NCBI GenBank assembly: GCA_043101845.1
Contig: JBICHN010000002.1
Coordinates: 891,395-955,394, forward strand
DNA: 64,000 nt
Reading direction: 5' to 3'
From: JBICHN01 sp043101845
Lineage (GTDB): Bacteria; Planctomycetota; Phycisphaerae; Phycisphaerales; UBA5793
The translations under genes were made by a program, and so were the position numbers. The notes under the pieces were generated by a model. It searched no databases and was not told the origin of the DNA. It was given only the letters and a program-made list of their open reading frames with translations. The number at the start of each line of letters is the position of its first letter. Position 1 is the first letter of the stretch. Below, in pieces: positions 28,398-36,481 of this stretch.

Positions 28398-28997
28398 ATG
28401 CCGGTGCCCGCCGCCGATTCGAAATCATCATCATCCGCCTCGGCTTCGACTTCGTCCGACGCGAAGGCGTTGTCGCTCGCGTCCCGGGTGGAGGCCCTGC
28501 TCATCACCTCGGAAAAGCCGCTCTCACCGGCGCGGCTCGGCGAGGCGCTCGAGATCGGTCTCGACGACGGCGGCTCGAAGTCGATCGAAGACGCGATCGA
28601 GGAACTCAACGAGGTGTACGACGAGAGCGGCCGCGCGTTCCGCGTCGAGCGGGTGGCGGGGGGCTACCGCATGATGACGCGGCCGGAATTCGGCGGCGTC
28701 GTGCAGCGGTTCCGCGAGTCCCGGTCGTCGTCGCGGCTGAGCCAGGCGGCGCTCGAGACGCTCGCGATCGTCGCGTACCGCCAGCCGATCACGCGGGCGG
28801 ACATCGAGGCGATCCGCGGCGTCGCGTGCGGCGAGGTGCTGCGGAGCCTGCTCGAGCGTCACCTCATCAAGATCACGGGTCGAGCGGAAGAGGTCGGACG
28901 CCCGATGTTGTACGGAACGACCCGGGAGTTTCTCGAGGCGTTCGGACTCGCGTCGCTCAAGGACCTGCCCGACGCGAAGGAACTCCAGGGCGGCTGA
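28398..28997 (+). CDS. scpB: Segregation and condensation protein ScpB
   Basis: 199 residues from ATG28398, which is preceded by GAGAGGAGA. An in-frame ATG at 28350 is less likely. After a Ser-rich linker comes the tandem winged-helix ScpB domain: SRVEALLITSEKPL, GYRMMTRPEF, LSQAALETLAIVAYRQPIT and GRPMLYGTT. ScpB bridges ScpA and SMC in the chromosome-condensing complex. scpA is not adjacent in this window. TACGAT at 28339-28344 is a possible -10 element. Confidence 0.95.
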   Translation: MPVPAADSKSSSSASASTSSDAKALSLASRVEALLITSEKPLSPARLGEALEIGLDDGGSKSIEDAIEELNEVYDESGRAFRVERVAGGYRMMTRPEFGGVVQRFRESRSSSRLSQAALETLAIVAYRQPITRADIEAIRGVACGEVLRSLLERHLIKITGRAEEVGRPMLYGTTREFLEAFGLASLKDLPDAKELQGG

Positions 28998-29064
28998 CGC
29001 TTCCGCGAGCGGCGTCAACCTCAGTCCGCACAGACCGCGTACGCGTCGGGTGGAGTGATTCGGC

Positions 29065-29862
29065 GTGCTTCGACGATCGACCGACATTCTCATCCGAAGC
29101 GGGCGCGACCTTGCGCAGATGCGCCAAGCCGGCGCCATCGTCGCGCAGACGCTCGCGAGTTGTGTCGACGCCGTGGCGCCGGGCGTGACGACCGGCGCCC
29201 TCGATGCGCTCGCCCATCGAACCTTCTCATCCATGGGCGGCGAAGGGCTCTTTCGCTGGTACCCGACCTATGTCGCGGGCGAAGGGTTTCCCGGCCATAC
29301 CTGCATCTCGGTGAACGAAGAGATCGTCCACGGGATTCCCGGCGAGCGCGAACTCGTCGAAGGCGACCTCATCACGATCGACTGCGGCGTGCGGTTTGAA
29401 GGATGGTGCGCCGACTCGGCGGTGACCGTCGGCGTCGGCGCGCTCGCGCCCGACGCGCAGGGGCTGCTCGACACGACCCGCGCGTCGCTCGAACTCGCGA
29501 TCGAACTCGTGCGCCCCGGCCGGCGGTGGAGCGAGGTCGCGCGGCGGATGCAGCGCCTCGCGGTCGACCGGGGGTACGGCATCGTGCGCGAGTTCGTCGG
29601 GCACGGCATTGGCCGACAGCTCCACGAGCCGCCGCGCGTGCCGAACTATGTCGACTCCGACGCGATGCGCGATGACTTCGTCATGCAGCCGGGGATGACC
29701 TTCGCGATCGAGCCGATGCTCACGCTCGGCTCGCCCGCGACGGAGACGCTGCGCGACCGGTGGACGGTCGTCACGCGCGACCGCAAGCTCGCAGCGCATG
29801 TCGAGCACACGATCGCGGTGACGAGCGCGGGCGCGGAAGTGTTGACGGGGGGAAGGCATTGA
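29065..29862 (+). CDS. map: Methionine aminopeptidase, type I
   Basis: 265 residues, GTG start. Removes the N-terminal Met from nascent proteins. All five dinuclear-metal ligands are visible: Asp in TIDCG, Asp in CADSAVTV, His in EFVGHGIGR, Glu in AIEPM and Glu in VEHTIAV, plus the substrate-contact His in GHTCISVNEEIVHGIP. It lies upstream of infA, as in many ribosomal-protein operons, but is separated from it by 478 bases of repeats. The satellite that follows begins directly at the stop codon. Confidence 0.97.
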   Translation: MLRRSTDILIRSGRDLAQMRQAGAIVAQTLASCVDAVAPGVTTGALDALAHRTFSSMGGEGLFRWYPTYVAGEGFPGHTCISVNEEIVHGIPGERELVEGDLITIDCGVRFEGWCADSAVTVGVGALAPDAQGLLDTTRASLELAIELVRPGRRWSEVARRMQRLAVDRGYGIVREFVGHGIGRQLHEPPRVPNYVDSDAMRDDFVMQPGMTFAIEPMLTLGSPATETLRDRWTVVTRDRKLAAHVEHTIAVTSAGAEVLTGGRH

Positions 29863-30057
29863 GGCACGGAGGCACGGAGGCACGAAGGCACGGAGGCACG
29901 GAGGCACGGAGGCACGGAGGCACGGAGGCACGGAGGCACGGAGGGAAGAGACGGAGAGACGGAGAGACGGAGAGACGGAGAGACGGAGAGACGGAGAGAC
30001 GGAGAGACGGAGAGACGGAGAGACGGAGAGACGGAGAGACGGAGAGACGGAGTGGGG
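29863..30057 (+). repeat. Paired satellite (GGAGGCACG)n then (GGAGAGAC)n
   Basis: About nine near-perfect 9-bp units (29863-29943) switch within a few bases to about thirteen perfect 8-bp units (about 29945-30050). The array starts with the base after the map stop codon. It is the longest and cleanest of at least six such arrays in the window. Confidence 0.95.
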
Positions 30058-30071
30058 AGAGGTCGATCGCG

Positions 30072-30245
30072 CGTGGGCGCGAGCCGGGCTCTGTGAGCCC
30101 GTTTGACGCACGAGGTCGAACGGGGATCGATCTTGGATTTGAGATTTGAGATCTGAGATTTGAAATGTCAGGAGTTAGCGGGAGGGCGCGAGCCGGGCTC
30201 TGTGAGCCCGTTTCACGCACGAGGGCGAACGGGGGTCGATCGGGG
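30072..30245. repeat. Two direct copies of a GAGCCGGGCTC hairpin unit
   Basis: Copies at about 30072-30132 and 30184-30245 each contain GCGCGAGCCGGGCTC-TGT-GAGCCCGTTT and CGCACGAGG. They are separated by an AT-rich TTTGAGATTTGAGA block like those at 4.4 kb. The hairpin stem differs from the GGGGCG/CGCCCC stem of related copies at 34, 45, 49 and 55 kb. Confidence 0.8.
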
Positions 30246-30293
30246 ATTGTGCGTCGAACCGGCTGAAAGAGGAGAACGGGGGGGATTTGGGGC

Positions 30294-30299
30294 TACAAT
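30294..30299 (+). promoter_or_regulatory. Candidate -10 element of infA
   Basis: GGGGCTACAATC; TACAAT lies 41 bases before the infA ATG. The wider GGGCTAC(A/G)AT context recurs before rpsM (30935-30940) and 23S rRNA (61798-61803). Confidence 0.5.
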
Positions 30300-30340
30300 C
30301 GCCGACTCACAGGGGATGAAACGGTATTGCCGGAGCCCGT

Positions 30341-30556
30341 ATGGCCAAGGAAGACAAGATCGTGTTGCAGGCCGAGGTGATCGACGCGTTGCCGAACGCG
30401 ATGTTCAAGGTCCGCCTCGAGAATGGACACGAGATTCTGGCGTATGTCTCCGGCAAGATGCGGCAGTTCTTCATCCGCATCCTCCCGGGGGACACGGTCT
30501 CCGTGGAGTTGAGCCCTTACGACCTCACGAAGGGCCGCATCGTCTACCGGCACTGA
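30341..30556 (+). CDS. infA: Translation initiation factor IF-1
   Basis: 71 residues, a single OB-fold (S1-like) domain as in all bacterial IF-1 proteins: MAKEDKIVLQAEVIDALPN, FKVRLENGHEILAY, SGKMRQFFIRILPGD and YDLTKGRIVYR. It binds the ribosomal A site on the 30S subunit during initiation. First gene of the translation cluster. The spacing to rpmJ (230 bases, with a TAGAAT at 30627-30632) suggests a second promoter in between. Confidence 0.98.
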   Translation: MAKEDKIVLQAEVIDALPNAMFKVRLENGHEILAYVSGKMRQFFIRILPGDTVSVELSPYDLTKGRIVYRH

Positions 30557-30626
30557 CCGGTGTTCGGGCGGCGTTTCGGGCGCGAAATCGCGGGTCGGCG
30601 GGCGAGAAACGGTGGAAACCGGGCGG

Positions 30627-30632
30627 TAGAAT
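30627..30632 (+). promoter_or_regulatory. Candidate -10 element upstream of rpmJ
   Basis: TAGAAT in GGCGGTAGAATAGCG, 154 bases before rpmJ; no convincing -35. A short (GT)n run follows at about 30655-30669. Confidence 0.35.
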
Positions 30633-30786
30633 AGCGTTCACGACTGCCGGGCCCGTGTGTGTGTGTGTGCGGGACGAGGCCCGATCCGGCGGGCGCCGGA
30701 GCGGGTAGGTGGTCGAGCCGCCTCATCGAGCGGCGGCTGGCTGAGTGAACGAGCAAACGAATGTCTGTTTGAGGCAGGGTACGACC

Positions 30787-30903
30787 ATGAAAGTCAAGTC
30801 GAGCATCAAGCGGCGCACCCTCGACTGCCAGATCGTGCGGCGGCGCGGGAAGCTGTATGTGATCAATAAGAAGAACCCCCGGATGAAGCAGCGTCAGGGG
30901 TAA
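30787..30903 (+). CDS. rpmJ: Ribosomal protein L36, zinc-ligand-poor form
   Basis: 38 residues: starts MKVKSSIKRRTLDC and ends KNPRMKQRQG, the length and terminal KQRQG typical of bL36. Classical L36 has a CxxC...C...H zinc site. Here only the second of those cysteines remains (Cys14), with Thr, Asn and Arg/Met at the other positions, so zinc cannot be bound in the usual way. This is a C-minus form, of the kind that in other bacteria coexists with a zinc-binding paralogue used when zinc is plentiful. It lies at the expected position between infA and rpsM. Confidence 0.93.
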   Translation: MKVKSSIKRRTLDCQIVRRRGKLYVINKKNPRMKQRQG

Positions 30904-30934
30904 GACGGGTGATGGACGAGCCCCGCCCCGGGGC

Positions 30935-30940
30935 TACGAT
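30935..30940 (+). promoter_or_regulatory. Candidate -10 element of rpsM
   Basis: TACGAT within GGGGCTACGATGG, about 75 bases before the rpsM ATG. Confidence 0.4.
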
Positions 30941-31014
30941 GGATTTGCGCCGCGACCGGTCACGGGACAAAGCGATTCCCGGCCGGCCGCGTGTCGGTTT
31001 TGCAGGAGTAGACC

Positions 31015-31392
31015 ATGCCTCGTATCGCGGGTGTTGACATTCCCGAGAGCAAGCCGATCCGGTACGCTCTCCGCTACATCTACGGGATCGGTCCGAAGTT
31101 CGCGGACGACATTCTCGCCGAGGCGGGGATCGATCCGACGAAGCGGGCGAAGGACCTCTCGAACGAGGATGTGAGCAGCATCGCGAGCATCATCGACGCG
31201 AGCTACATCGTCGAAGGTACGCTCCGCCGCCAGGTGCAGCAGAACATCCAGCGTCTGCGCGACATCCGCAGCTATCGCGGCGACCGCCATCGGCGGGGCC
31301 TGCCGACGCGGGGCCAGCGCACGCGGACGAACTCGCGTACCCGCAAGGGGAAGAAGAAGACCGTGGCGGGCAAGAAGGGCATCAAGGGCTGA
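31015..31392 (+). CDS. rpsM: Ribosomal protein S13
   Basis: 125 residues, normal length. Shows MPRIAGVDIPESKPI, the helix-two-turn-helix YIYGIGPKFADDIL, RRQVQQNIQRLRDIRSYRG and the basic tail RGLPTRGQRTRTNSRTRKGK. It sits in the head of the 30S subunit, contacting P-site tRNA and L5. AGGAG lies 6 bases before the ATG. The gap to rpsK is 165 bases, large for this operon. Confidence 0.98.
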   Translation: MPRIAGVDIPESKPIRYALRYIYGIGPKFADDILAEAGIDPTKRAKDLSNEDVSSIASIIDASYIVEGTLRRQVQQNIQRLRDIRSYRGDRHRRGLPTRGQRTRTNSRTRKGKKKTVAGKKGIKG

Positions 31393-31557
31393 TCGATCGA
31401 GTTGATCTCGATCGCCCGCCCGGGCGTCCGACGAACCAACGAACGAGCGCACGAAGAAAAGAACGAACGAACGAAGACTCCATCAGCGAGCCGCCTGCCC
31501 GACTTCGAAGATCGGATGTGGGGAGAAGGCGGCGCCTGGAACTGAGGACACGGCGAC

Positions 31558-31935
31558 ATGGCCAAGAAGACCGGCAAGGTTCGGAAGAATGTGACGCGGG
31601 GCATCGCCCACATCAACGCGTCCTTCAACAACACCCAGGTGACGATCACCGATGTGAACGGCGAGACCCTTTGCTGGGACTCGGCGGGCACGATCGGCTT
31701 CAAGGGCGCCCGCAAGTCGACGCCGTTCGCGGCGACGCGGGCCGCCGAGTCGTGCGCCGCGAAGGCGCGGAAGTTCGGCATGAAGGAGATCGAAGTGCGG
31801 GTGAAGGGCCCGGGCGCCGGCCGCGAGCCGGCGATTCAGGCGCTCGCGCACTCGGGCCTGAAGGTGACGGCGATCGAAGACCACACGCCGGTGCCGCACA
31901 ACGGCTGCCGGCCGCGCAAGCGTCGTCGCGTCTGA
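31558..31935 (+). CDS. rpsK: Ribosomal protein S11
   Basis: 125 residues, normal length. Recognised by GIAHINASFNNTQVTITD, KGARKSTPFAA, VKGPGAGREPAIQAL, and the end DHTPVPHNGCRPRKRRRV. It lies on the 30S platform near the Shine-Dalgarno helix. In most bacteria rpsD lies between rpsK and rpoA; here rpoA follows after 207 bases with no gene between. Confidence 0.98.
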   Translation: MAKKTGKVRKNVTRGIAHINASFNNTQVTITDVNGETLCWDSAGTIGFKGARKSTPFAATRAAESCAAKARKFGMKEIEVRVKGPGAGREPAIQALAHSGLKVTAIEDHTPVPHNGCRPRKRRRV

Positions 31936-32142
31936 TCGATTGATCGTTCACTCTATCGCATCAATTGCGTTCGTCGGGGGCTCGGTCGCCCGCGTCGAAC
32001 GCCGGACCGAATCGGAACGAATGAATGTATGGGCCTGCGGTTCAGCAGAGCCCCGGCGCGGATCAGCAGCGCGCCGGATCGCTCGATCAGCCGTCGGCCG
32101 TGGCGTTGAAGTCACCCTGCTGAGATTCGAGGATCTTTTTCC

Positions 32143-33165
32143 ATGTCCACTCGTCGCTATCGCTGGCGGGGGCTCGAACTTCCGGGCCGGGTCGTCGTGG
32201 ACGACCAACTCACGAACGACACCTTTGGTCGCTTTTTCGTCGAGCCGTTCGAACGCGGCTTCGGCACGACGGTGGGGAACAGCCTCCGCCGCATCCTGCT
32301 TTCGAGCATCGAAGGCGCCGCGGTCACCGCGGTGCGGATTCACGGCGCGCAGCACGAGTTCAGCGCGCTCGCGGGCGTGCTCGAGGATGTCACTGACATC
32401 ATCCTCAATGTGAAGAACCTCGTGGTGAGCCTCGAGGGTGACGAGCCGAAGACGATGCACCTCGGCGCCACGGGCCCGGGCGAAGTCACGGCGGACCTCA
32501 TCGAGGCCGACGCGGCGATCACGATTCACAACAAGGAACTCGTCCTCGCGACGCTGACCGAGGAGGTCGACTTCGAGATGGAGCTCACCGTCTCGAAGGG
32601 GCGCGGCTATGTGCCGGCGTCGGAGATCTACGAGGAGATGGAAGAGCCGGAGATCGGGATCATCCCGGTCGACGCGATCTACTCGCCGGTCCGCCGCGTG
32701 CGGTACAAGGTCGAGGACACGCGCGTCGGTCAGAAGACGAACTACAACAAGCTTACGCTCGATGTGTGGACGAACGGCACGGTGACGCCGCAGCTTGCGG
32801 TCGTCGAGGCGGCGAAGATTCTTCGCAAGCACCTCAATCCGTTCGTGCAGTACGCGGAGATCGGCGAGGAGCGGGTGTCGCCCGAGGCGTCGGCCGCGGC
32901 GGGTGTCGACGAGGAACTGCTCCGCAAGCTGCGGATGCCGGTGAACGAGCTCGACCTGTCGGTGCGGGCGAGCAACTGCCTCGAGTCGGCGCGGATCCGC
33001 ACGGTCGCCGAGCTCGTGACGAAGACCGAGAGCGAACTGCTCAAGGTGCGTTCGTTCGGCAAGACCTCGCTGCGTGAAGTGAAGAAGAAGCTCGACGAAC
33101 TCGAGCTGAGCCTCGGGATGGACCTGCCCGAAGGGTTCGACCTCGAGGTGATGGATATTGTCTGA
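32143..33165 (+). CDS. rpoA: RNA polymerase alpha subunit
   Basis: 340 residues. The N-terminal domain (about 1-235) dimerises and scaffolds beta and beta-prime: FGRFFVEPFERGFGTTVGNSLRRILLSS and VDAIYSPVRRVRY. A linker leads to the C-terminal domain (about 265-325, LDLSVRASNCLESARIRTV and SFGKTSLREVKKKL), which contacts UP elements and activators. Length and domains are ordinary. GAGGA precedes the ATG. Probably co-transcribed with rplQ. Confidence 0.98.
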   Translation: MSTRRYRWRGLELPGRVVVDDQLTNDTFGRFFVEPFERGFGTTVGNSLRRILLSSIEGAAVTAVRIHGAQHEFSALAGVLEDVTDIILNVKNLVVSLEGDEPKTMHLGATGPGEVTADLIEADAAITIHNKELVLATLTEEVDFEMELTVSKGRGYVPASEIYEEMEEPEIGIIPVDAIYSPVRRVRYKVEDTRVGQKTNYNKLTLDVWTNGTVTPQLAVVEAAKILRKHLNPFVQYAEIGEERVSPEASAAAGVDEELLRKLRMPVNELDLSVRASNCLESARIRTVAELVTKTESELLKVRSFGKTSLREVKKKLDELELSLGMDLPEGFDLEVMDIV

Positions 33166-33241
33166 GACCCGCCGGGGAGGCGGGGATACGATGACGGCCG
33201 CCCGGCGGACGAGCCGGCGCGGGCGTGAGGAGTGATCGGCC

Positions 33242-33814
33242 ATGCGGCATCGCGTTTATGGATACAAGCTCAACCGCGACACCGAGCATCGCACGGCGAT
33301 GTTCCGGAACCTCGCGGCCGGTCTGTTCGAGCACGGACAGATCGAGACGACTCTCCCGAAGGCGAAGGCCGTGCAGCCCTTCGTCGAGCGCATCATCACG
33401 CTCGCGAAGCGCGGCGACCTGCACGCGCGGCGTCTGGTGATTTCGATGCTTCAGGATCGCATTATGTGCGACGACGAGGAGCAGATCACCCGCGACCGGT
33501 TCGGCGAAGTCGCGAAAGGGCCGAAGCTCGTGCGGCACATCTTTGAGAATGTCGCGCCGAACTTCAGCGATCGCGAAGGCGGGTACACCCGCATCGTGAA
33601 GCTCGCGAAGCGGCGGCTCGGCGACGGGACCGATCTGGTCGTCCTGCAGCTCGTAGGTGATGAGTTCGGGCCGGAGATCGGCGGCGGCGAGTCGCGCCGG
33701 CGTCGTCAGCGCACGCGTCGCAAGGAGTTCGCCGAGAAGGCGCTTGCCGGCGCGGGAGCGGGCTCGTCGAAGAAGACGACCTCGAAGGACAAGGACGAGT
33801 CGGGCGGCGAGTAA
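33242..33814 (+). CDS. rplQ: Ribosomal protein L17 with C-terminal extension
   Basis: 190 residues. The conserved L17 domain (RHRVYGYKLNRDTEHRTAMF, LPKAKAVQPFVERIITLAK, GGYTRIVKLAKRRLGDG) ends near residue 140. About 50 further residues rich in Arg, Lys, Ser and Ala follow, ending DKDESGGE, compared with 115-130 residues in most bacteria. L17 lies near the exit tunnel of the 50S subunit. GAGGAGTGA precedes the ATG. Last gene of the cluster; a strong terminator follows within 65 bases. Confidence 0.97.
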   Translation: MRHRVYGYKLNRDTEHRTAMFRNLAAGLFEHGQIETTLPKAKAVQPFVERIITLAKRGDLHARRLVISMLQDRIMCDDEEQITRDRFGEVAKGPKLVRHIFENVAPNFSDREGGYTRIVKLAKRRLGDGTDLVVLQLVGDEFGPEIGGGESRRRRQRTRRKEFAEKALAGAGAGSSKKTTSKDKDESGGE

Positions 33815-33843
33815 GCCGGTCTGGTCCAGACTTGATTTCAATG

Positions 33844-33879
33844 CACGGGAGGCCGGGTGGCCTCCCGTGTTTTCGTTTT
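33844..33879 (+). terminator. Rho-independent terminator after rplQ
   Basis: Stem CACGGGAGGCC, loop GGGT, stem GGCCTCCCGTG, followed by TTTTCGTTTT. This is the clearest intrinsic terminator in the window and marks the end of the rpoA-rplQ transcript. Confidence 0.93.
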
Positions 33880-33904
33880 GGGGTGAGTGGGGCGGGGGGG
33901 CGGC

Positions 33905-34092
33905 TGTTGATCGGAACCGGACCTCCGCTTGTCGGCGCGAAGCTTGTCGGCGCTCCAGTCCGGCTTGGGGGACGATTTTTGAGTTGGGTGGAGGCGTGGT
34001 GGAGATCGCAGGTTAAACGGGGCGGCACGCCCCGGCTCGCGCGCTCGCGCACTTCGTCTCTCCGTCTCTCCGTCTCTCCGTCTCTTCCGCCC
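33905..34092 (-). repeat. Composite mosaic repeat behind the DUF4286-like gene
   Basis: Read on the minus strand from the stop codon of the 34093 gene: about four GGAGAGAC units, then GCGCGAGCCGGGGCGTGCCG with its hairpin (about 34015-34050). Then, at 33909-33968, the AAGCCGGACTGGAGC...GGAGGTCCGG pair. Same order as the copies at 45, 49 and 55 kb, but without the 9-bp satellite. Confidence 0.8.
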
Positions 34093-34425
34093 TCAATGCC
34101 GTTCGGCGATGATTTCGCCGGTGGAGCGTTCGTACTTGAGGCCGCGGTCGAGCGGGAAGCGTTCGAGGCCCTTTTCGCGGAGTCGCGGCGCGTGCTGTTT
34201 CTCGTACGCGTTGAAGATCTCGCGTGAGGGGAAGCGGTAGCGGACTTCGTAGTGGGCGCCGCGGTCGCCATCGGATTCGTCGGTGTCGAGTTTCACGATC
34301 GACGCGTGCTCGGCGCCGGCTTCGAGCACCTCGGCGAGGTGCTCTCCGCGAAGCCAGGCGACCCACTCTTCGCCGACGGCTTCATCGGTGAACGCACACT
34401 TCACGGTATACGCGATCTCCGACAT
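34093..34425 (-). CDS. DUF4286-like small protein
   Basis: 110 residues, predicted ferredoxin-like alpha/beta fold resembling the DUF4286 family. It has the characteristic order YTVKCAF, EEWVAWLRGEHLAEVLEAG, YEVRYRFPSREIFNAYEKQHAP and ERFPLDRG. The fold is related to dimeric monooxygenase-like barrels, but no activity is established. GGGAGATCA precedes ATG34425. Shares direction with the 34501 and 35218 genes downstream of the methyltransferase divergence. The stop codon is followed directly by a satellite repeat. Confidence 0.8.
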   Translation of the reverse strand: MSEIAYTVKCAFTDEAVGEEWVAWLRGEHLAEVLEAGAEHASIVKLDTDESDGDRGAHYEVRYRFPSREIFNAYEKQHAPRLREKGLERFPLDRGLKYERSTGEIIAERH

Positions 34426-34500
34426 GGGTGATCTCCCTCTCCCGGATATCGAACGAGGAGGCGCGGGCGCCGGTTCGCCGGCGCCCGGGCGCGTCGTGGT

Positions 34501-35190
34501 TCAGCTTTCGTCTTCGTCGTCCACCGGCGCGACGCCCATGGCGTCGATGAATTCGTTCGCCTCGGCGATCGACGCCTCCATCTCGCGGATGAGCGCGTCG
34601 ATGTCGTCTTCGAGCTCGTCGAGATCGCCTTCGAGCGACGCGATCGCCCGCGCATTCAGGTTGTGCTTGAGGAAGAGCGTCTGGTCGCGGAACGCGGCGA
34701 GGACGGGATCCATCTTCTCTTCGGCGCGGCGCATCGCGCGGATGAGGCTCTCGTAGCGATCGCGCGTCGCCTCGAGCGAGCGTTCGGACGAGCGGCGGAG
34801 CTTGTCGCTCTCGTACTCGTCGAGTTCGCGCTCCCATTCGTCGAAGAGCGCCTCGGCGACGGATTCGATCGAGTCGATGCGGTCGCGGACATCTTCGGCC
34901 TCGGATTCGGCGCGCTCGTACTCGGCGTTGAGGCGTTTGTACGCGGCTTCGAGTTCGCCGCCTTCGAACTCGGTGACTTCGGTGAACGCTACGAGGGCGG
35001 TGCGGAACTGGTCCTTCGCCTCTTCCTGTTCGTCGCGCGCTTCTTCGACGCGGTCGACGAGGATTTCGCGCTTGTGCACGCCGACCGCTTCCATGGCGCC
35101 GTAGTACATCGACTTGCACCCGGACGCGACGAGGGCGGAAATCACGAAGATCGAGAGGATCAACCGGCGAAGACGAGTCGGATTCGACAT
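34501..35190 (-). CDS. DUF2959-like coiled-coil lipoprotein
   Basis: 229 residues from ATG35190 (ATG35205 would add five). Signal peptide with a clear lipobox LVASGC (Cys near residue 25), then KSMYYGAMEAVGVHKREILVDRV, typical of the DUF2959 family. A long, highly charged coiled coil occupies residues 40-215. Probably a periplasmic or outer-membrane-anchored structural protein; the family has no known biochemical role. Lies between the DUF4286-like gene and a secreted protein on the same strand. Confidence 0.87.
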   Translation of the reverse strand: MSNPTRLRRLILSIFVISALVASGCKSMYYGAMEAVGVHKREILVDRVEEARDEQEEAKDQFRTALVAFTEVTEFEGGELEAAYKRLNAEYERAESEAEDVRDRIDSIESVAEALFDEWERELDEYESDKLRRSSERSLEATRDRYESLIRAMRRAEEKMDPVLAAFRDQTLFLKHNLNARAIASLEGDLDELEDDIDALIREMEASIAEANEFIDAMGVAPVDDEDES

Positions 35191-35217
35191 GGCGTCGCGT
35201 TCCATTCCGCGGGACGA

Positions 35218-36396
35218 TTACGGGTTGAACTTGAGTCGGATGAAGCGGGGGCGGTAGATGTCCGCGTAGCGGAAGAAGTCGCCCCAGAAGTCGAGGGTGT
35301 TCACATTGTAACTGATGAGCAGTTCGTCCGGCGCCGAGAGATGCGGATGCGCCTTCGCGTTGTAGACGAAGATCTCCGGATCGCGCGACGGCTCGGGCGC
35401 GGTGTACACGCGGCGGACTGGTCCGAAGGGGCCGACGGGCGTCTCGCCGACACGCACGCCGACATCGTGGCCGAGCGCGTCGGTCTGGAAGACGAGAATG
35501 TACTGTCCGTTCGGAAGCGGTGAGACGCTGAGTTCGTTCGACACGCGATTCGTAAGCGGCGCCGCGGCGTGAAGGTCGTCGACCCATTCGGCGCCGTCGT
35601 AGAAACGCCAGGCGTCGAAGGTCATGAACGCTTCGGGCGTCACGCGCGCAACGAGGAGCTTCTTGCTCAGGTCGTTCCGCACGCCGTAGATGTAGACGAA
35701 CCCGTCGGGGTCGGGCGCCCCGGCGGCTTCGGTGTTCACGAAGATCCCGGCGCCGTAGGTCGTGTCGCCGTGCTCGCCGTCACTTGGAACGAAGAGGGGC
35801 GCCTCGACCTGGGTGTGGTCGTCGAAGGGCGGGCGGCTGTCGAGCGGGAGCGTGATGATCGACACGCCGGCGGTTTCGAAACCGAAGACGCCGCCCTGTC
35901 CGTTCGAGCGCATGCGGTACGCGACAAGGCGCGTGGCGCCATCGACGACGGCGCCGTCGCCGAGCCAGTACCAGTCGTCGGGCTGTGCGTTCGGAGTGTC
36001 GGGGACGAAGATCGCCTTCGGCGATCCGCTCAGGTTCTCGGCGGTGATGAAGCGGATGCGGTCGGGATCCGGCTCGTCGCCGCGCATGATCGCGAGCGTG
36101 TTGTTCACGAGCGTGGCGCCCGGGCGGCGGCTGCCGTCGGGAGCGACCTCGCCGATCGCGGTGTCGCTGAAGAGAAAGAGCGTGGGCGTGCGCGACGCGG
36201 CGCCGTGCGCGTCGTTGCCAGAGAGCGGGATCGAATAGATGCCGTCGGCGCCGGTCCAGCCGGAGGTCCGGTCGAAGAGCGCGGTCCATTCGGGCGCCGG
36301 CTCGGCGGTAAAGGTCTGCGCGCCGGCGAACGGCGCCGCGAGGAGCGTCGCGAGCCCCGCGGTGGTGATGGAAGTGGTGATCGTTCGTCCCGGCAT
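35218..36396 (-). CDS. Secreted beta-propeller-like protein
   Basis: 392 residues from ATG36396. The signal peptide is cleaved near FAGAQ (residue 27). The rest is beta-rich with repeated blade-like patterns (TLFLFSDTAIGEV, RLVAYRMRSNG, DGFVYIYGVRNDLSKKLLVARV and LPNGQYILVFQTDALG) and Asp/Tyr-rich ends. This pattern resembles DUF4185/DUF5005-type five-bladed glycosidase-like propellers, but I cannot assign a catalytic residue. Start chosen because upstream sequence overlaps the divergent methyltransferase gene. Confidence 0.75.
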   Translation of the reverse strand: MPGRTITTSITTAGLATLLAAPFAGAQTFTAEPAPEWTALFDRTSGWTGADGIYSIPLSGNDAHGAASRTPTLFLFSDTAIGEVAPDGSRRPGATLVNNTLAIMRGDEPDPDRIRFITAENLSGSPKAIFVPDTPNAQPDDWYWLGDGAVVDGATRLVAYRMRSNGQGGVFGFETAGVSIITLPLDSRPPFDDHTQVEAPLFVPSDGEHGDTTYGAGIFVNTEAAGAPDPDGFVYIYGVRNDLSKKLLVARVTPEAFMTFDAWRFYDGAEWVDDLHAAAPLTNRVSNELSVSPLPNGQYILVFQTDALGHDVGVRVGETPVGPFGPVRRVYTAPEPSRDPEIFVYNAKAHPHLSAPDELLISYNVNTLDFWGDFFRYADIYRPRFIRLKFNP

Positions 36397-36466
36397 GCGT
36401 GCTCTCCCGTGTCGAGTGTAGCGGCGCCCGGGGTAGCCGGTCCGGCGCGCCGTGCCCGCTTCCTTG

Positions 36467-36472
36467 TATGAT
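36467..36472 (+). promoter_or_regulatory. Candidate -10 element of the methyltransferase gene
   Basis: TATGAT ends 9 bases before ATG36482, predicting a leaderless or near-leaderless mRNA. Confidence 0.4.
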
Positions 36473-36481
36473 GCCGCGGCG

